A DNA stretch of 64,000 bases from Oscillospiraceae bacterium (GTDB lineage Bacteria; Bacillota; Clostridia; Oscillospirales; SIG627), in NCBI GenBank assembly GCA_015065325.1, contig SVQO01000001.1:62001-126000 (forward strand), written 5' to 3'. The notes beneath the pieces are model-generated. The model did no database searches. It was not told where the DNA came from and was given only the letters and a program-made list of their open reading frames with translations. Shown here piece after piece: positions 34,011 through 44,229 of the stretch; position 1 is the stretch's first letter, and each line of letters begins with the position of its first letter. The position numbers and the translations under genes are program-made.

Positions 34011-34796
34011 ATGAAAAAAACGCTTTCCCTTCTTCTTGCAATGACACTGCTTTTTTGTCTGCTCGGCTGTGAAAAGGTGATCGAAGCTCCCGAGCCTGTT
34101 TATACCCCTGAGCAGATCGCTCCCGAGGATCGTGAGAGAACCGGCGAGCTGGAGTTCATCGGTCTGTATTTCGCCCTTTACAACGACAAGACCTGCGAGC
34201 TTTTGGGTCAGTCGGAATCCGCCAATCCGGAAACCACCATCTCCATTCCCGAGACCTGCGACGGCTATAAGCTGGTCAAGATCTGTGAGAGCGCTCTGGC
34301 GGAAAGCGCCTTTACCGAGATCACTCTCCCCGACTCCATTACGGAGATTGCCGATTACGCCTTTCAAAAAAGCGCCGTTGTTTCGCTTACCCTGCCCGCA
34401 AATCTGAAGAAAATAGGCGTAGAATGCTTCGACGGTTGTCTGAATCTTGAAACTGTAAAATTCCAAAGCGCCGTAGAGGTCATTCCCACCGCCGCCTTTT
34501 ACGGCTGCCGAAGTCTGAAGGAGCTGACCCTCCCCGAGGGAGTCCGCGAGATCGGCGAGGAAGCCTTTGCTTCTTTGAAGGCACTGGAAAAGCTGACCCT
34601 TCCCGAGAGCCTTGAGACCGTCGGACCTTACGCATTTTGGAGCAGCGGAACCGAGACTCTTGAGATCACCGTCCCCGCGGGGGTCAAAGCCGTTGGCGAG
34701 GATGCCTTCAAAAATGCAGGCTCGGGTCAGCTTACCTATAAAGGCAACAGCGAATCGGTCAAAGCCGCCCTTGCCGCACAGACCACTTTAAAATGA
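34011..34796 (+). CDS. Leucine-rich-repeat (BspA-like) lipoprotein
   Basis: A 261-residue surface lipoprotein. The signal peptide ends in lipobox LLGC (Cys20). Residues about 90-240 hold five or six BspA/TpLRR-type repeats of about 23 residues with the pattern ITLPDSITEIADYAFQKS, LTLPANLKKIGVECFDGC and LTLPEGVREIGEEAFASL. This repeat class is common in surface proteins that bind host or substrate macromolecules. No catalytic domain or cell-wall sorting signal is seen. It sits ten bases before the next gene and may share its transcript. Confidence 0.92.
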   Translation: MKKTLSLLLAMTLLFCLLGCEKVIEAPEPVYTPEQIAPEDRERTGELEFIGLYFALYNDKTCELLGQSESANPETTISIPETCDGYKLVKICESALAESAFTEITLPDSITEIADYAFQKSAVVSLTLPANLKKIGVECFDGCLNLETVKFQSAVEVIPTAAFYGCRSLKELTLPEGVREIGEEAFASLKALEKLTLPESLETVGPYAFWSSGTETLEITVPAGVKAVGEDAFKNAGSGQLTYKGNSESVKAALAAQTTLK

Positions 34797-34806
34797 GGAA
34801 ACGTTT

Positions 34807-35205
34807 ATGACTCTCATCGTATGCATCGACGATAAAAACGGAATGATGTTCGGCTCCAAGCGCCAATCCCGTGACGGTACACTGATCCAAAGGATCCTTG
34901 CGCTCACCGAGGGAAAACGCTTGGTGCTTTCTCCCTATTCCGCTCCTCTTTTCTCCGAAAAGAAAGAGCTTCTCATTCACGATGACCCTGCCTCAGTCTG
35001 CGAAAAGGACGATTTCTTCTTTGCGGAAAACACACCGCTTCCCGAAAAAAAGCCCGACGGTCTCCTGATCTATCGATGGAACAGACGCTACCCCGCAACC
35101 CGTTTTTTCAACCTCTCCACCGAGGGCTTCACTTTGACAAAATCCTCTGATTTTTGCGGCTCGTCCCACGAGCGTATTACAGAAGAAAGGTGGGAGAGCA
35201 AATGA
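34807..35205 (+). CDS. Small protein of unknown function coupled to a nuclease
   Basis: A 132-residue cytoplasmic-looking protein without signal peptide. It begins MTLIVCIDDKNGMMFGSKRQ and contains SRDGTLIQRILALTEGKR, LVLSPYSAPLFSE and GLLIYRWNRRYPATRFF. The nucleotide-binding look of the first strand (CIDDKNGMMF resembles dihydrofolate-reductase-type starts) is only a resemblance. I do not recognise a catalytic motif. Its stop overlaps the nuclease start (ATGA), so the two are made together; it might assist or restrain the nuclease before export, but nothing in the sequence proves it. Confidence 0.7.
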   Translation: MTLIVCIDDKNGMMFGSKRQSRDGTLIQRILALTEGKRLVLSPYSAPLFSEKKELLIHDDPASVCEKDDFFFAENTPLPEKKPDGLLIYRWNRRYPATRFFNLSTEGFTLTKSSDFCGSSHERITEERWESK

Positions 35206-36107
35206 GAAAGCATTTCATTTCTCTTTTTGCACTGTGTCTGGCACTTCTCCTCGTCTCCTGCACCGTTCCCGCTGAAGACACCGCGTCCGCAAAGAATAAT
35301 CCCCTCTCCGATCCTCTGATCTCCGCGCCGAAGGTGGAGTCTCTCGCCTCCGTCCCCGCCTTCGACTCATCCTGTGCCTTCGTCATCATCGGGGACAATT
35401 CCCCAACCTTCACCCAAGAGGAGATCACGGAGAAATCCTTCGAAGCCTATTCGTCCTTGGATGCCTTGGGAAGATGCGGCACCGCCTTTGCCTGCATCGG
35501 CAAGGACCTGATGCCTACCGAGGAACGCGGAAGCATCGGGCAGGTCAAGCCCAGCGGCTGGCAAACGGTCAAGTACGATATCGTCGATGGCAAATACCTT
35601 TATAACCGTTGTCACCTCATCGGATTTCAGCTGACGGGCGAAAACGCCAACGAGCGAAACCTGATCACGGGCACGCGCTATATGAACGTGGAGGGGATGC
35701 TTCCTTTCGAAAATATGGTGGCGGACTATATCCGTGAAACAGGCAATCACGTGATGTATCGCGTCACTCCCGTCTATACCGGAGAAAATCTGCTGTGCGA
35801 CGGCGTGCTGATGGAAGCATATTCTGTCGAGGACAAGGGAGAGGGCATTGCCTTTTTCGTTTATTGCTACAACGCTCAGCCCGGAATAGAAATTGATTAC
35901 ACCAACGGAGACTCGAAGCTTTCCGCCGAGAAAAATAGCTCCAACGGAGAAAAAGGGAAGTTCGTTCTGAACGTAAACACCAAAAAGATCCATAAGCCGG
36001 ACTGTTCTTCGGTAAAAGATATGTCCTCCAAAAACCGCCAGGACTACGAAGGCTCCCTAGACCCTATTCTTGCTCAGGGCTTTGAAAAATGCAAATCCTG
36101 CTTCTGA
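35202..36107 (+). CDS. Secreted DNA/RNA non-specific endonuclease with C-terminal Cys module
   Basis: A 301-residue predicted lipoprotein (signal peptide ending LVSC, Cys20). The beta-beta-alpha-metal nuclease core reads YLYNRCHLIGFQLTGENANE (about 132-151) with the putative general-base His138, and LITGTRYMNVEGMLPFENMV follows. Residues about 255-301 form a separate module, VLNVNTKKIHKPDC then KCKSCF at the end. It resembles the small Ada-like zinc-binding tails found on some Firmicutes nucleases. Likely roles are nucleotide scavenging or DNA processing at the cell surface. ATG 35202 has GGGAGAG upstream. Confidence 0.92.
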   Translation: MRKHFISLFALCLALLLVSCTVPAEDTASAKNNPLSDPLISAPKVESLASVPAFDSSCAFVIIGDNSPTFTQEEITEKSFEAYSSLDALGRCGTAFACIGKDLMPTEERGSIGQVKPSGWQTVKYDIVDGKYLYNRCHLIGFQLTGENANERNLITGTRYMNVEGMLPFENMVADYIRETGNHVMYRVTPVYTGENLLCDGVLMEAYSVEDKGEGIAFFVYCYNAQPGIEIDYTNGDSKLSAEKNSSNGEKGKFVLNVNTKKIHKPDCSSVKDMSSKNRQDYEGSLDPILAQGFEKCKSCF

Positions 36108-36111
36108 AAAG

Positions 36112-36142
36112 AAAAACGCGATGAAAATTCATCGCGTTTTTT
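36112..36142. terminator. Bidirectional terminator between nuclease and CarD genes
   Basis: AAAACGCGATGAA pairs with TTCATCGCGTTTT. It overlaps the last base pair region of the CarD stop codon. Confidence 0.9.
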
Positions 36143-36647
36143 ATTCTTCGATTTTTAAAAGGAGCTTTACTTCCCGTTCCACTTGACCGTATTCCTTATT
36201 CAACACGTAGGCGAGCTCGGAGAAGATCAAGGCTTCCGCATCCTTGAGAAAGTAGTCATCGGTGGTGTGAACGCGCACGCCCTTCCCCTGCATTTCCTTG
36301 CGGTGGGCGTAAATGTTTTTCACCAAAAGAAGAACGTCGGTTCTGTCATTGGAAGCGAGTGCTTTCTTGGATGCCTCACTGCGACGGCGGAAATCACGGA
36401 TCCACTCCGTCTCCTCCTCAGAAACCCTGGCAAGAAGCTCCTTCACCTCCGTTTCAGTCAGCGGCGGGCACATTCTTTGAACCAATTCCGCATTACCGCA
36501 AGGCACGAAAACCGTTGCCCCTTTTTTATACAATGGCGAAAGCACGAAATACTCTTGTTTTTCTCCGCCAAGTTCCTTTTCGCATTTGCCCTCAATTTTA
36601 CAAAGTCCCGATTGTCCGTAACGAACCGTTTCTCCGATTTTTGGCAT
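36141..36647 (-). CDS. CarD-family transcriptional regulator
   Basis: A 168-residue CarD/CdnL-type protein. The N-terminal RNA-polymerase-interacting Tudor-like domain (about 1-60) reads IGETVRYGQSGLCKIEGKCE and YFVLSPLYKKGATVFVPCGN. The C-terminal helical DNA-binding part (about 75-168) has WIRDFRRRSEASKKAL. CarD proteins bind the polymerase beta subunit and stabilise open promoter complexes, typically at stable RNA promoters. It is monocistronic, with an inverted repeat between promoter and gene. Confidence 0.92.
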   Translation of the reverse strand: MPKIGETVRYGQSGLCKIEGKCEKELGGEKQEYFVLSPLYKKGATVFVPCGNAELVQRMCPPLTETEVKELLARVSEEETEWIRDFRRRSEASKKALASNDRTDVLLLVKNIYAHRKEMQGKGVRVHTTDDYFLKDAEALIFSELAYVLNKEYGQVEREVKLLLKIEE

Positions 36648-36671
36648 TTTTCTGTCCCTTCTTCGCTGTCG

Positions 36672-36688
36672 GATCGGATTATCCGATC
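36672..36688 (-). promoter_or_regulatory. Perfect palindrome in the CarD leader
   Basis: GATCGGAT-T-ATCCGATC, an 8-1-8 inverted repeat between the likely promoter and the CarD start. It could be a protein-binding site or an mRNA hairpin. Confidence 0.6.
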
Positions 36689-36710
36689 AAGTTCTCTACC
36701 TATTATATAG

Positions 36711-36719
36711 ATTATATCA
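36711..36719 (-). promoter_or_regulatory. Extended -10 element of the CarD gene
   Basis: TGATATAAT on the minus strand; a second TATAAT lies at 36702-36707. No convincing -35 is seen. Confidence 0.55.
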
Positions 36720-36763
36720 TAAAAAGGCGAAAAATGGTATCAGAAATTTTCATCTTTTTTCGA

Positions 36764-38065
36764 TTATTTTTTGGGGATTTTTGACAAATTCTTTTCCTTT
36801 TTTCCCCGAATCAAAAGAATTCCCGCAAGGATCCCCGCAGGCACGGCAAAGCCCGTAAACACCAAAGGCAGGACGCTCCGTTCCTCTTTTTCCTGAGAAA
36901 CCACCGGAATCGTCGTAGTGGCAAACGTAGCAGCCACCTTGATCGCAGGGTATAAATGACGGGATTCCAAGATTCCCGCATCGGCAAAGACCGCACAAGT
37001 TCCTCCCGCAGGATCAGGACTTGCCGCTTCGGGCATCTCCTCGTAAACCGGTATCAAAAAATGCAAAGGTGCTGAGGTCTCTGCAAGGCTCTGCGCCAGA
37101 AAGTCTCCTTCGGTTTTTGCCGCGCCGATATTTTGCATATACTGCGCCCAGAAGTTGCGGCTTCCGCCCGGTCCCTCCGATCGGGGATCTACATTCCATT
37201 TTTGGAGATAAAGGGTATTCTGATATTTGCCCACGTATTCCTGTGCAAGCTGCTCCGCACCGCCCCGCAAGCCCTTTTCCTGACTGTCCCAGCCCTTGGA
37301 TCTGGCGTATTCCGCTCCGGAACGGTAGATCTGCCCCTCGCCCTTCCCGCTGGCTGACAAATTATACGGATTGTAGTAACCGTCTAAGTGCTTATCTGCG
37401 CCGCCCAGATAGCTTCCCACCGTTCCCGTGAGAAGCGCATTTCCCTCACTTCCCTGTTCCTGACGCAAGCGTGTCGCCAGCTGCAAGGGATTGATGTCGC
37501 ATTCCTTCCCCAACTGCACCAAAAATTCCGCGAGCCCACCGGGGACGTCCTTTGCCGCCGAAAGCGCCGCGCAACCCTGTAAAAGCTTTTCCACCTCTGA
37601 AGCGGGCACGTCGGAGCCTCCCGTTAAAATCAAGAACTGAAAGATCCCCTCCTCGGATAAAAAGTTTCTCGGATCCATAAAATATGCCACCGCCCCCCGA
37701 TTGGCTCGGTAAAAGCCGGAATCGTACAGATCACTGCCCGTCTGAACGTAGGCAGTGTATTCCTTCCGTGCGGAAACCAAACTCCTGCCCGCAACCTGCC
37801 ATTCTTCCTCCACCACGTAAGGAAAATCATAGTTTTTTCCCTTTTCACGACTCAGTGCCGTTACGTTCAGCACCTCAAAATCCCAGTTCGGATGATCCAG
37901 CTTCAACGCACAAAGCGCGGTGCGGTAGGATTCGGGAAAGCCCTTCGCCCGCAAGGTGGCACAAACCGTGCATTCCTCAGCCCCGGCAGCAGACACCGCA
38001 GTACCGCAAAGCACCGCCGCCAACAAAATGCATAATAGTCTCGCCGCTCCTTTTTTTCTTTTCAT
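36764..38065 (-). CDS. Membrane-anchored cell-wall N-acetylglucosaminidase (GH73-like)
   Basis: A 433-residue exported protein with a signal peptide (1-28, ending VSAAGA), a wall-hydrolase region and a C-terminal membrane helix (about 405-423) with a Lys-rich tail. Residues 105-300 match the layout of clostridial beta-N-acetylglucosaminidases: NRGAVAYFMDPRNFLSEEGI, LATRLRQEQGSEGNALLTG (candidate catalytic Glu), YLGGADKHLDGYYNPYN and NTLYLQKWNVDP. The protein would cut the glycan strand between GlcNAc and MurNAc while tethered to the membrane. It has no repeat or LysM wall-binding module. Confidence 0.85.
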   Translation of the reverse strand: MKRKKGAARLLCILLAAVLCGTAVSAAGAEECTVCATLRAKGFPESYRTALCALKLDHPNWDFEVLNVTALSREKGKNYDFPYVVEEEWQVAGRSLVSARKEYTAYVQTGSDLYDSGFYRANRGAVAYFMDPRNFLSEEGIFQFLILTGGSDVPASEVEKLLQGCAALSAAKDVPGGLAEFLVQLGKECDINPLQLATRLRQEQGSEGNALLTGTVGSYLGGADKHLDGYYNPYNLSASGKGEGQIYRSGAEYARSKGWDSQEKGLRGGAEQLAQEYVGKYQNTLYLQKWNVDPRSEGPGGSRNFWAQYMQNIGAAKTEGDFLAQSLAETSAPLHFLIPVYEEMPEAASPDPAGGTCAVFADAGILESRHLYPAIKVAATFATTTIPVVSQEKEERSVLPLVFTGFAVPAGILAGILLIRGKKEKNLSKIPKK

Positions 38066-38201
38066 CCTTTTCCCCTCCTTTTTTCTTATTCTATCCCGCG
38101 GGAAGCGAAAATTTTGGCTGATTTGGGCGAACGGAATTAAATCCCTTTTTTCGCGTCAACACTAAAGAAGACGGAGAATTTGTGAATTTTTTGTAATGCC
38201 C

Positions 38202-38230
38202 TTGACAAGTTTTCCCTTTCGTGGTACAGT
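38202..38230 (+). promoter_or_regulatory. Promoter of the hrcA-grpE-dnaK-dnaJ operon
   Basis: TTGACA (38202-38207), 17-base spacer, TACAGT (38225-38230) with TGG before it (extended -10). Confidence 0.88.
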
Positions 38231-38243
38231 ATGAATACAGAGA

Positions 38244-38270
38244 TTAGCACTCGAGCATCGAGAGTGCTAA
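38244..38270 (+). promoter_or_regulatory. CIRCE operator (HrcA binding site)
   Basis: A perfect TTAGCACTC-N9-GAGTGCTAA inverted repeat just downstream of the promoter. HrcA bound here represses the heat-shock operon. Confidence 0.98.
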
Positions 38271-38291
38271 ATCGAATAGGCGGTGAGAAAA

Positions 38292-39341
38292 ATGGAACTG
38301 AGCGAACGCAAACGGGAAATTCTGCGACTTGTGATCGATTCCTTTATTACGTCGGGCGAGCCGGTCGGTTCCAAGACGATCATGGAGAAGATGCACAAGC
38401 CCTGCTCCTCCGCTACCATTCGAAACGAGATGAGTGCTCTGGAGGAGATGGGTCTTTTGGAGCAGCCCCACACCTCTGCGGGGCGGACTCCCACGGGGCG
38501 CGGCTATCGGGTTTACGTGGATTCTCTGATGGAAAATTACACCCTTTCCTTTGAGGAAACGCTCCTGCTCAACTCTCTTTTGTCGGACAAGATCCGCGAG
38601 CCGGAGAAAATTCTGGAGGATATGACCGAGCTTCTGGCAAAAATGACCGGCTACACCGTAGTTTCCTCTGCAAGAGAGTACTGCGGCACCATCGAGCGCT
38701 TCGACGGAGTATATATCGGAAAGAGGAGCTTTCTTCTGGTGATGATCACCTCCTCCGGAAAAGCCATTACCAAACAGCTTCGGGTGGACTTCCCCCTGGA
38801 TCGGGACAAGGTGCGTCGGATCACCGAGGCGATCGACAACCACCTGGCAAAGAAGGAATTGGGCGGCATCACCCTGGAGCGCATGATCGCTATGGAGGAG
38901 GATCTGGGAGAGTATCGCGTGATCATCCCCTCCCTGCTTCAGATCATTTTCGACGCTACCTCGGAGATCAGCACGCCCGGCATCAGCATCAGAGGGCTGT
39001 CGAGCCTTTTCGACTATCCCGAGTTTCGGGAGGGCGATGCGGCAAGCAGACTTCTGAAGGAGCTGGAGGACCGAGAGCTTCTGCGGGAACGCTTCGGAAA
39101 GGATATTCCCTCCCATCTGCGAGTACACATCGGTCGCGACGGCAAGGGTCTGAGCAGTGCCAGCCTGGTCACCTGCCCCTTCCGTTTGAAAACGGGACTG
39201 GAGGGCGCCATCTGCATCATCGGACCCAAGCGTATGAATTACGCAAAGGTTGTGGCGCGGCTGGAATATCTGGCAAAAGAAATTCACGCGGTATATGGAT
39301 TTAAGCCTTCCCTGCCGCTGATTGAAACAAAGGATGAATAA
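38292..39341 (+). CDS. hrcA: Heat-inducible transcription repressor HrcA
   Basis: A 349-residue repressor of class I heat-shock genes. It has an N-terminal winged helix (RKREILRLVIDSFITSGEPV, CSSATIRNEMSALEEMGLLE, HTSAGRTPTGRGYRVYVD) and a GAF-like dimerisation domain with C-terminal LVTCPFRLKTGLEGAICIIG. It binds CIRCE immediately upstream, giving autoregulation titrated by chaperones. ATG at 38292 (GGTGAG four to six bases upstream) is preferred over GTG at 38283. Confidence 0.97.
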   Translation: MELSERKREILRLVIDSFITSGEPVGSKTIMEKMHKPCSSATIRNEMSALEEMGLLEQPHTSAGRTPTGRGYRVYVDSLMENYTLSFEETLLLNSLLSDKIREPEKILEDMTELLAKMTGYTVVSSAREYCGTIERFDGVYIGKRSFLLVMITSSGKAITKQLRVDFPLDRDKVRRITEAIDNHLAKKELGGITLERMIAMEEDLGEYRVIIPSLLQIIFDATSEISTPGISIRGLSSLFDYPEFREGDAASRLLKELEDRELLRERFGKDIPSHLRVHIGRDGKGLSSASLVTCPFRLKTGLEGAICIIGPKRMNYAKVVARLEYLAKEIHAVYGFKPSLPLIETKDE

Positions 39342-39342
39342 C

Positions 39343-41816
<2,474 letters not shown>

Positions 41817-41828
41817 TAAAAAAAGCCT

Positions 41829-41849
41829 CCCCCGAGCTTCCCTCGGGGG
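41829..41849 (+). other. Stable hairpin between dnaK and dnaJ
   Basis: CCCCCGAG pairs perfectly with CTCGGGGG across CTTCC. There is no T run after it, so it is more likely an RNA stability or processing element than a terminator. Confidence 0.75.
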
Positions 41850-41876
41850 AATGGCATATTAAGAAAAGGCAAGATC

Positions 41877-43019
41877 ATGGCTGATAAAAGAGACTATTAC
41901 GAGGTCCTGGGAGTATCCAAGACCGCCGGCGACGACGAGATCAAAAAGGCTTACCGCAAGCTGGCAAAAAAATATCACCCCGATATGAACCCCGGTGATT
42001 CCGAAGCTGAAGTAAAATTCAAGGAAGTCAACGAGGCTTACTCCGTTCTGTCCGACGAGGAGAAAAAGAGCCGCTACGATCAATTCGGTCATGCAGGCGT
42101 TGATCCCAATTTCGGTGCAGGCGGCGGAAGCGGCTTCGGCGGCTTTGGTGGCTTTGGCGGTATGGACTTTGATATGGGAGATATCTTCTCCTCCTTTTTC
42201 GGTGGCGGCGGCAGAAGCGTTCGCAACGGTCCGGTCCGCGGTGACGACATTCTCACCCGTCTTGTGATCTCCTTCGAAGAAGCAGCCTTCGGTTGTAAAA
42301 AGACCATCAACTTTCCCCGTACCGAAACCTGCTCCGAATGCTCGGGCAGCGGTGCGGAAAAGGGTACACATCCCGAAACCTGCTCGAAATGCGGCGGTTC
42401 GGGTCAGATCCGCATCCAACAACGCACGATGCTCGGTATGATGCAGACCACCCGCCCCTGCGACGTGTGCGGAGGAACGGGCAAGATCATCAAAACGCCC
42501 TGTAAAAACTGCCGCGGAACCGGTGTGGAACGGAAAAATAAAAAATTCGACTCCACCATTCCCGCAGGCATCGGTGACGGAGAACGCATCCTTCTTCGAG
42601 GTCAGGGACACGCGGGCAAGCGCGGCGGTGAAAACGGCGACCTGATCGTAGAGATCAACATTCGTCCCCATCCCGTCTTTACCAGGAAAGGCTACGACAT
42701 CTACTGCGAAGTACCGATCTCCTTTGCGGAAGCGGCACTGGGCGGAGAGATTCAGATCCCCACTCTTGAAGGAAAAGAATCCTTCAAAATCCCCGAAGGA
42801 ACGCAGACCGGCACCCAATTCACCCTGAAGGGACGCGGTATTCAGGTGATCCGCACCTCCAGACGCGGCAATCTTTACTTCACCGTACAGATCGAAGTTC
42901 CTCAGAATCTGTCCTCCAAGCAAAAGGAGCTTTTAAAGGAATTCGACAACAGCTGCAATTCTACCAATATGTCAAGCAAGCAGTCCTTCGGCGAAAAGCT
43001 GAAAAATTTGTTTAAGTAA
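41877..43019 (+). CDS. dnaJ: Chaperone DnaJ (Hsp40)
   Basis: A 380-residue type I Hsp40. The J-domain has the HPD tripeptide in [10 protein letters not shown] (about 33-35). A Gly/Phe-rich linker ([17 protein letters not shown]) follows. Four CxxCxGxG zinc repeats are present: [24 protein letters not shown] and CKNCRGTG. The C-terminal substrate-binding domains follow ([20 protein letters not shown]). It delivers substrate to DnaK and stimulates ATP hydrolysis. Last gene of the heat-shock operon. Confidence 0.98.
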   Translation: MADKRDYYEVLGVSKTAGDDEIKKAYRKLAKKYHPDMNPGDSEAEVKFKEVNEAYSVLSDEEKKSRYDQFGHAGVDPNFGAGGGSGFGGFGGFGGMDFDMGDIFSSFFGGGGRSVRNGPVRGDDILTRLVISFEEAAFGCKKTINFPRTETCSECSGSGAEKGTHPETCSKCGGSGQIRIQQRTMLGMMQTTRPCDVCGGTGKIIKTPCKNCRGTGVERKNKKFDSTIPAGIGDGERILLRGQGHAGKRGGENGDLIVEINIRPHPVFTRKGYDIYCEVPISFAEAALGGEIQIPTLEGKESFKIPEGTQTGTQFTLKGRGIQVIRTSRRGNLYFTVQIEVPQNLSSKQKELLKEFDNSCNSTNMSSKQSFGEKLKNLFK

Positions 43020-43023
43020 AAGA

Positions 43024-43057
43024 AAAAACACTTGCGACGCTGTCGCAAGTGTTTTTG
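43024..43057 (+). terminator. Terminator of the heat-shock operon
   Basis: ACACTTGCGAC, GCT loop, GTCGCAAGTGT, then TTTTGTTTTG. Confidence 0.92.
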
Positions 43058-43158
43058 TTTTGTTGCTTTTTTGACAGAGCATTGTCGCTTTTTGAAAAAA
43101 GCTCCGCAAAAACTTCAAACAAAAAAAAGAATAAATCCGTTTTTCCGGCTGATCCCAA

Positions 43159-43207
43159 ACTCGGTCTTGTCGGCCGAGTCTTACTTTCTTTTTCAAAAGA
43201 AAGTAAG
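43159..43207. repeat. Two stacked inverted repeats at the 3' end of the dus gene
   Basis: ACTCGG/CCGAGT (43159-43164 and 43174-43179) is followed directly by a 13-base perfect inverted repeat, CTTACTTTCTTTT (43180-43192) and its complement (43195-43207), separated by only two bases. The second repeat includes the last codons and stop of dus. It has no long T run. Confidence 0.7.
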
Positions 43208-44119
43208 GAGCTCTAAATAATCCTCTTTGGTTTCCGCGTGGCTCGATCTTTCCCGAAGAGCCGCCGCACCGCGAAAGCCCTTCATATAATGCGCCATGTG
43301 AGTACGAAGCTCCCGTCCCGCCGTGATCGGCTTATAGCGAAAGGCAAGCTCAATATGGTGCAGGATCGCCCCTCGGCGATCGATCTCAGGCAGTTCCTTT
43401 CTCAAAAGCGCCGCACGAATTTCTGCAAAGACCCAAGGCGCTCCCACGGCACCGCGGCCGATCATCAAACCGTCACAGCCGGTTTGCTCCAGAAGACGAA
43501 GCGCACTCTCTGAGTCCGTCACGTCGCCGTTGGCAAGTACAGGGATGGACACAGCCTCCTTGACGGCACGAATGACCCGAGGACGCATGGTGCCATCACG
43601 ATAAAAATCCTCGCGGGTACGTCCGTGTACGGCGATCCCCGTTGCCCCGGCTTTTTCGCAGAGCGCCGCAATTTCGGGAGCATTCAGATGCTCCGAGTCC
43701 CAGCCCGCGCGGATCTTCACCGTAACGGGAAGAGGGGAAGCCTCCACCGCCGCCCGCGTGATCTCATAGCAAAGAGCGGGATTCTTCATCAGCGCACTGC
43801 CGTCTCCGTTATTTACGATTTTCGGTACGGGGCAACCGAAATTCAGATCGATGCGGTCACAGCGATCCTCGGTGCCCAGCTTTGCCGCCGCCTCCGCCAC
43901 GATCTCGGGATCGGAGCCGAACAGCTGTATGGCAATAGGTCGTTCCGCCTGCCCCGTCTCTGCCAAAAGGACGGTCTTCTTGTCCCCGAAATGAACCGCC
44001 TTGGCGGAGATCATCTCCGTACAAAACAGGTCCACCCCGAAAAGGGCGCAGGTTTCGCGAAAAGCTCTGTCTCCGGCACCTGCCATGGGTGCAAGAGCGA
44101 GTACGATCTTGTTTTCCAT
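43193..44119 (-). CDS. dus: tRNA-dihydrouridine synthase (DusB-like)
   Basis: A 308-residue FMN-dependent TIM-barrel enzyme that reduces uridines in tRNA D-loops. It shows LAPMAGAGDRAFRETCALFG, the FMN-binding QLFGSDPEIVAEAA, DLNFGCPVPKIVNNGDGSAL (reactive Cys), VKIRAGWDSEHLNAPEIA, GIAVHGRTREDFYRDG and GDGLMIGRGAVGAPWVF-like ends (read as CDGLMIGRGAVGAPWVF). Monocistronic with its own promoter. The closest subfamily by eye is DusB, but the split among Dus types was not tested. Confidence 0.95.
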   Translation of the reverse strand: MENKIVLALAPMAGAGDRAFRETCALFGVDLFCTEMISAKAVHFGDKKTVLLAETGQAERPIAIQLFGSDPEIVAEAAAKLGTEDRCDRIDLNFGCPVPKIVNNGDGSALMKNPALCYEITRAAVEASPLPVTVKIRAGWDSEHLNAPEIAALCEKAGATGIAVHGRTREDFYRDGTMRPRVIRAVKEAVSIPVLANGDVTDSESALRLLEQTGCDGLMIGRGAVGAPWVFAEIRAALLRKELPEIDRRGAILHHIELAFRYKPITAGRELRTHMAHYMKGFRGAAALRERSSHAETKEDYLELLTFF

Positions 44120-44125
44120 AGCCTC

Positions 44126-44154
44126 ATTGTAGCACAGAAAAACGGTTTTGTAAA
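44126..44154 (-). promoter_or_regulatory. Promoter of dus
   Basis: On the minus strand TTTACA (44149-44154), 17-base spacer, TACAAT (44126-44131) with TGC before it (extended -10). Confidence 0.8.
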
Positions 44155-44171
44155 GAAAGCGCTTTTTTTTC

Positions 44172-44200
44172 TTGACCGTTTTTTTCTTCTGTGTTATACT
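44172..44200 (+). promoter_or_regulatory. Promoter of the FAD oxidoreductase gene
   Basis: TTGACC (44172-44177), 17-base spacer, TATACT (44195-44200) with TGT before it (extended -10). Confidence 0.84.
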
Positions 44201-44229
44201 GAAAAAAATAAAACTTAGGAGAAAGCATA

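Noticed and set aside
41829-41849. A terminator between dnaK and dnaJ
   Set aside because: The hairpin has no T run, and dnaJ has no promoter of its own in the gap.
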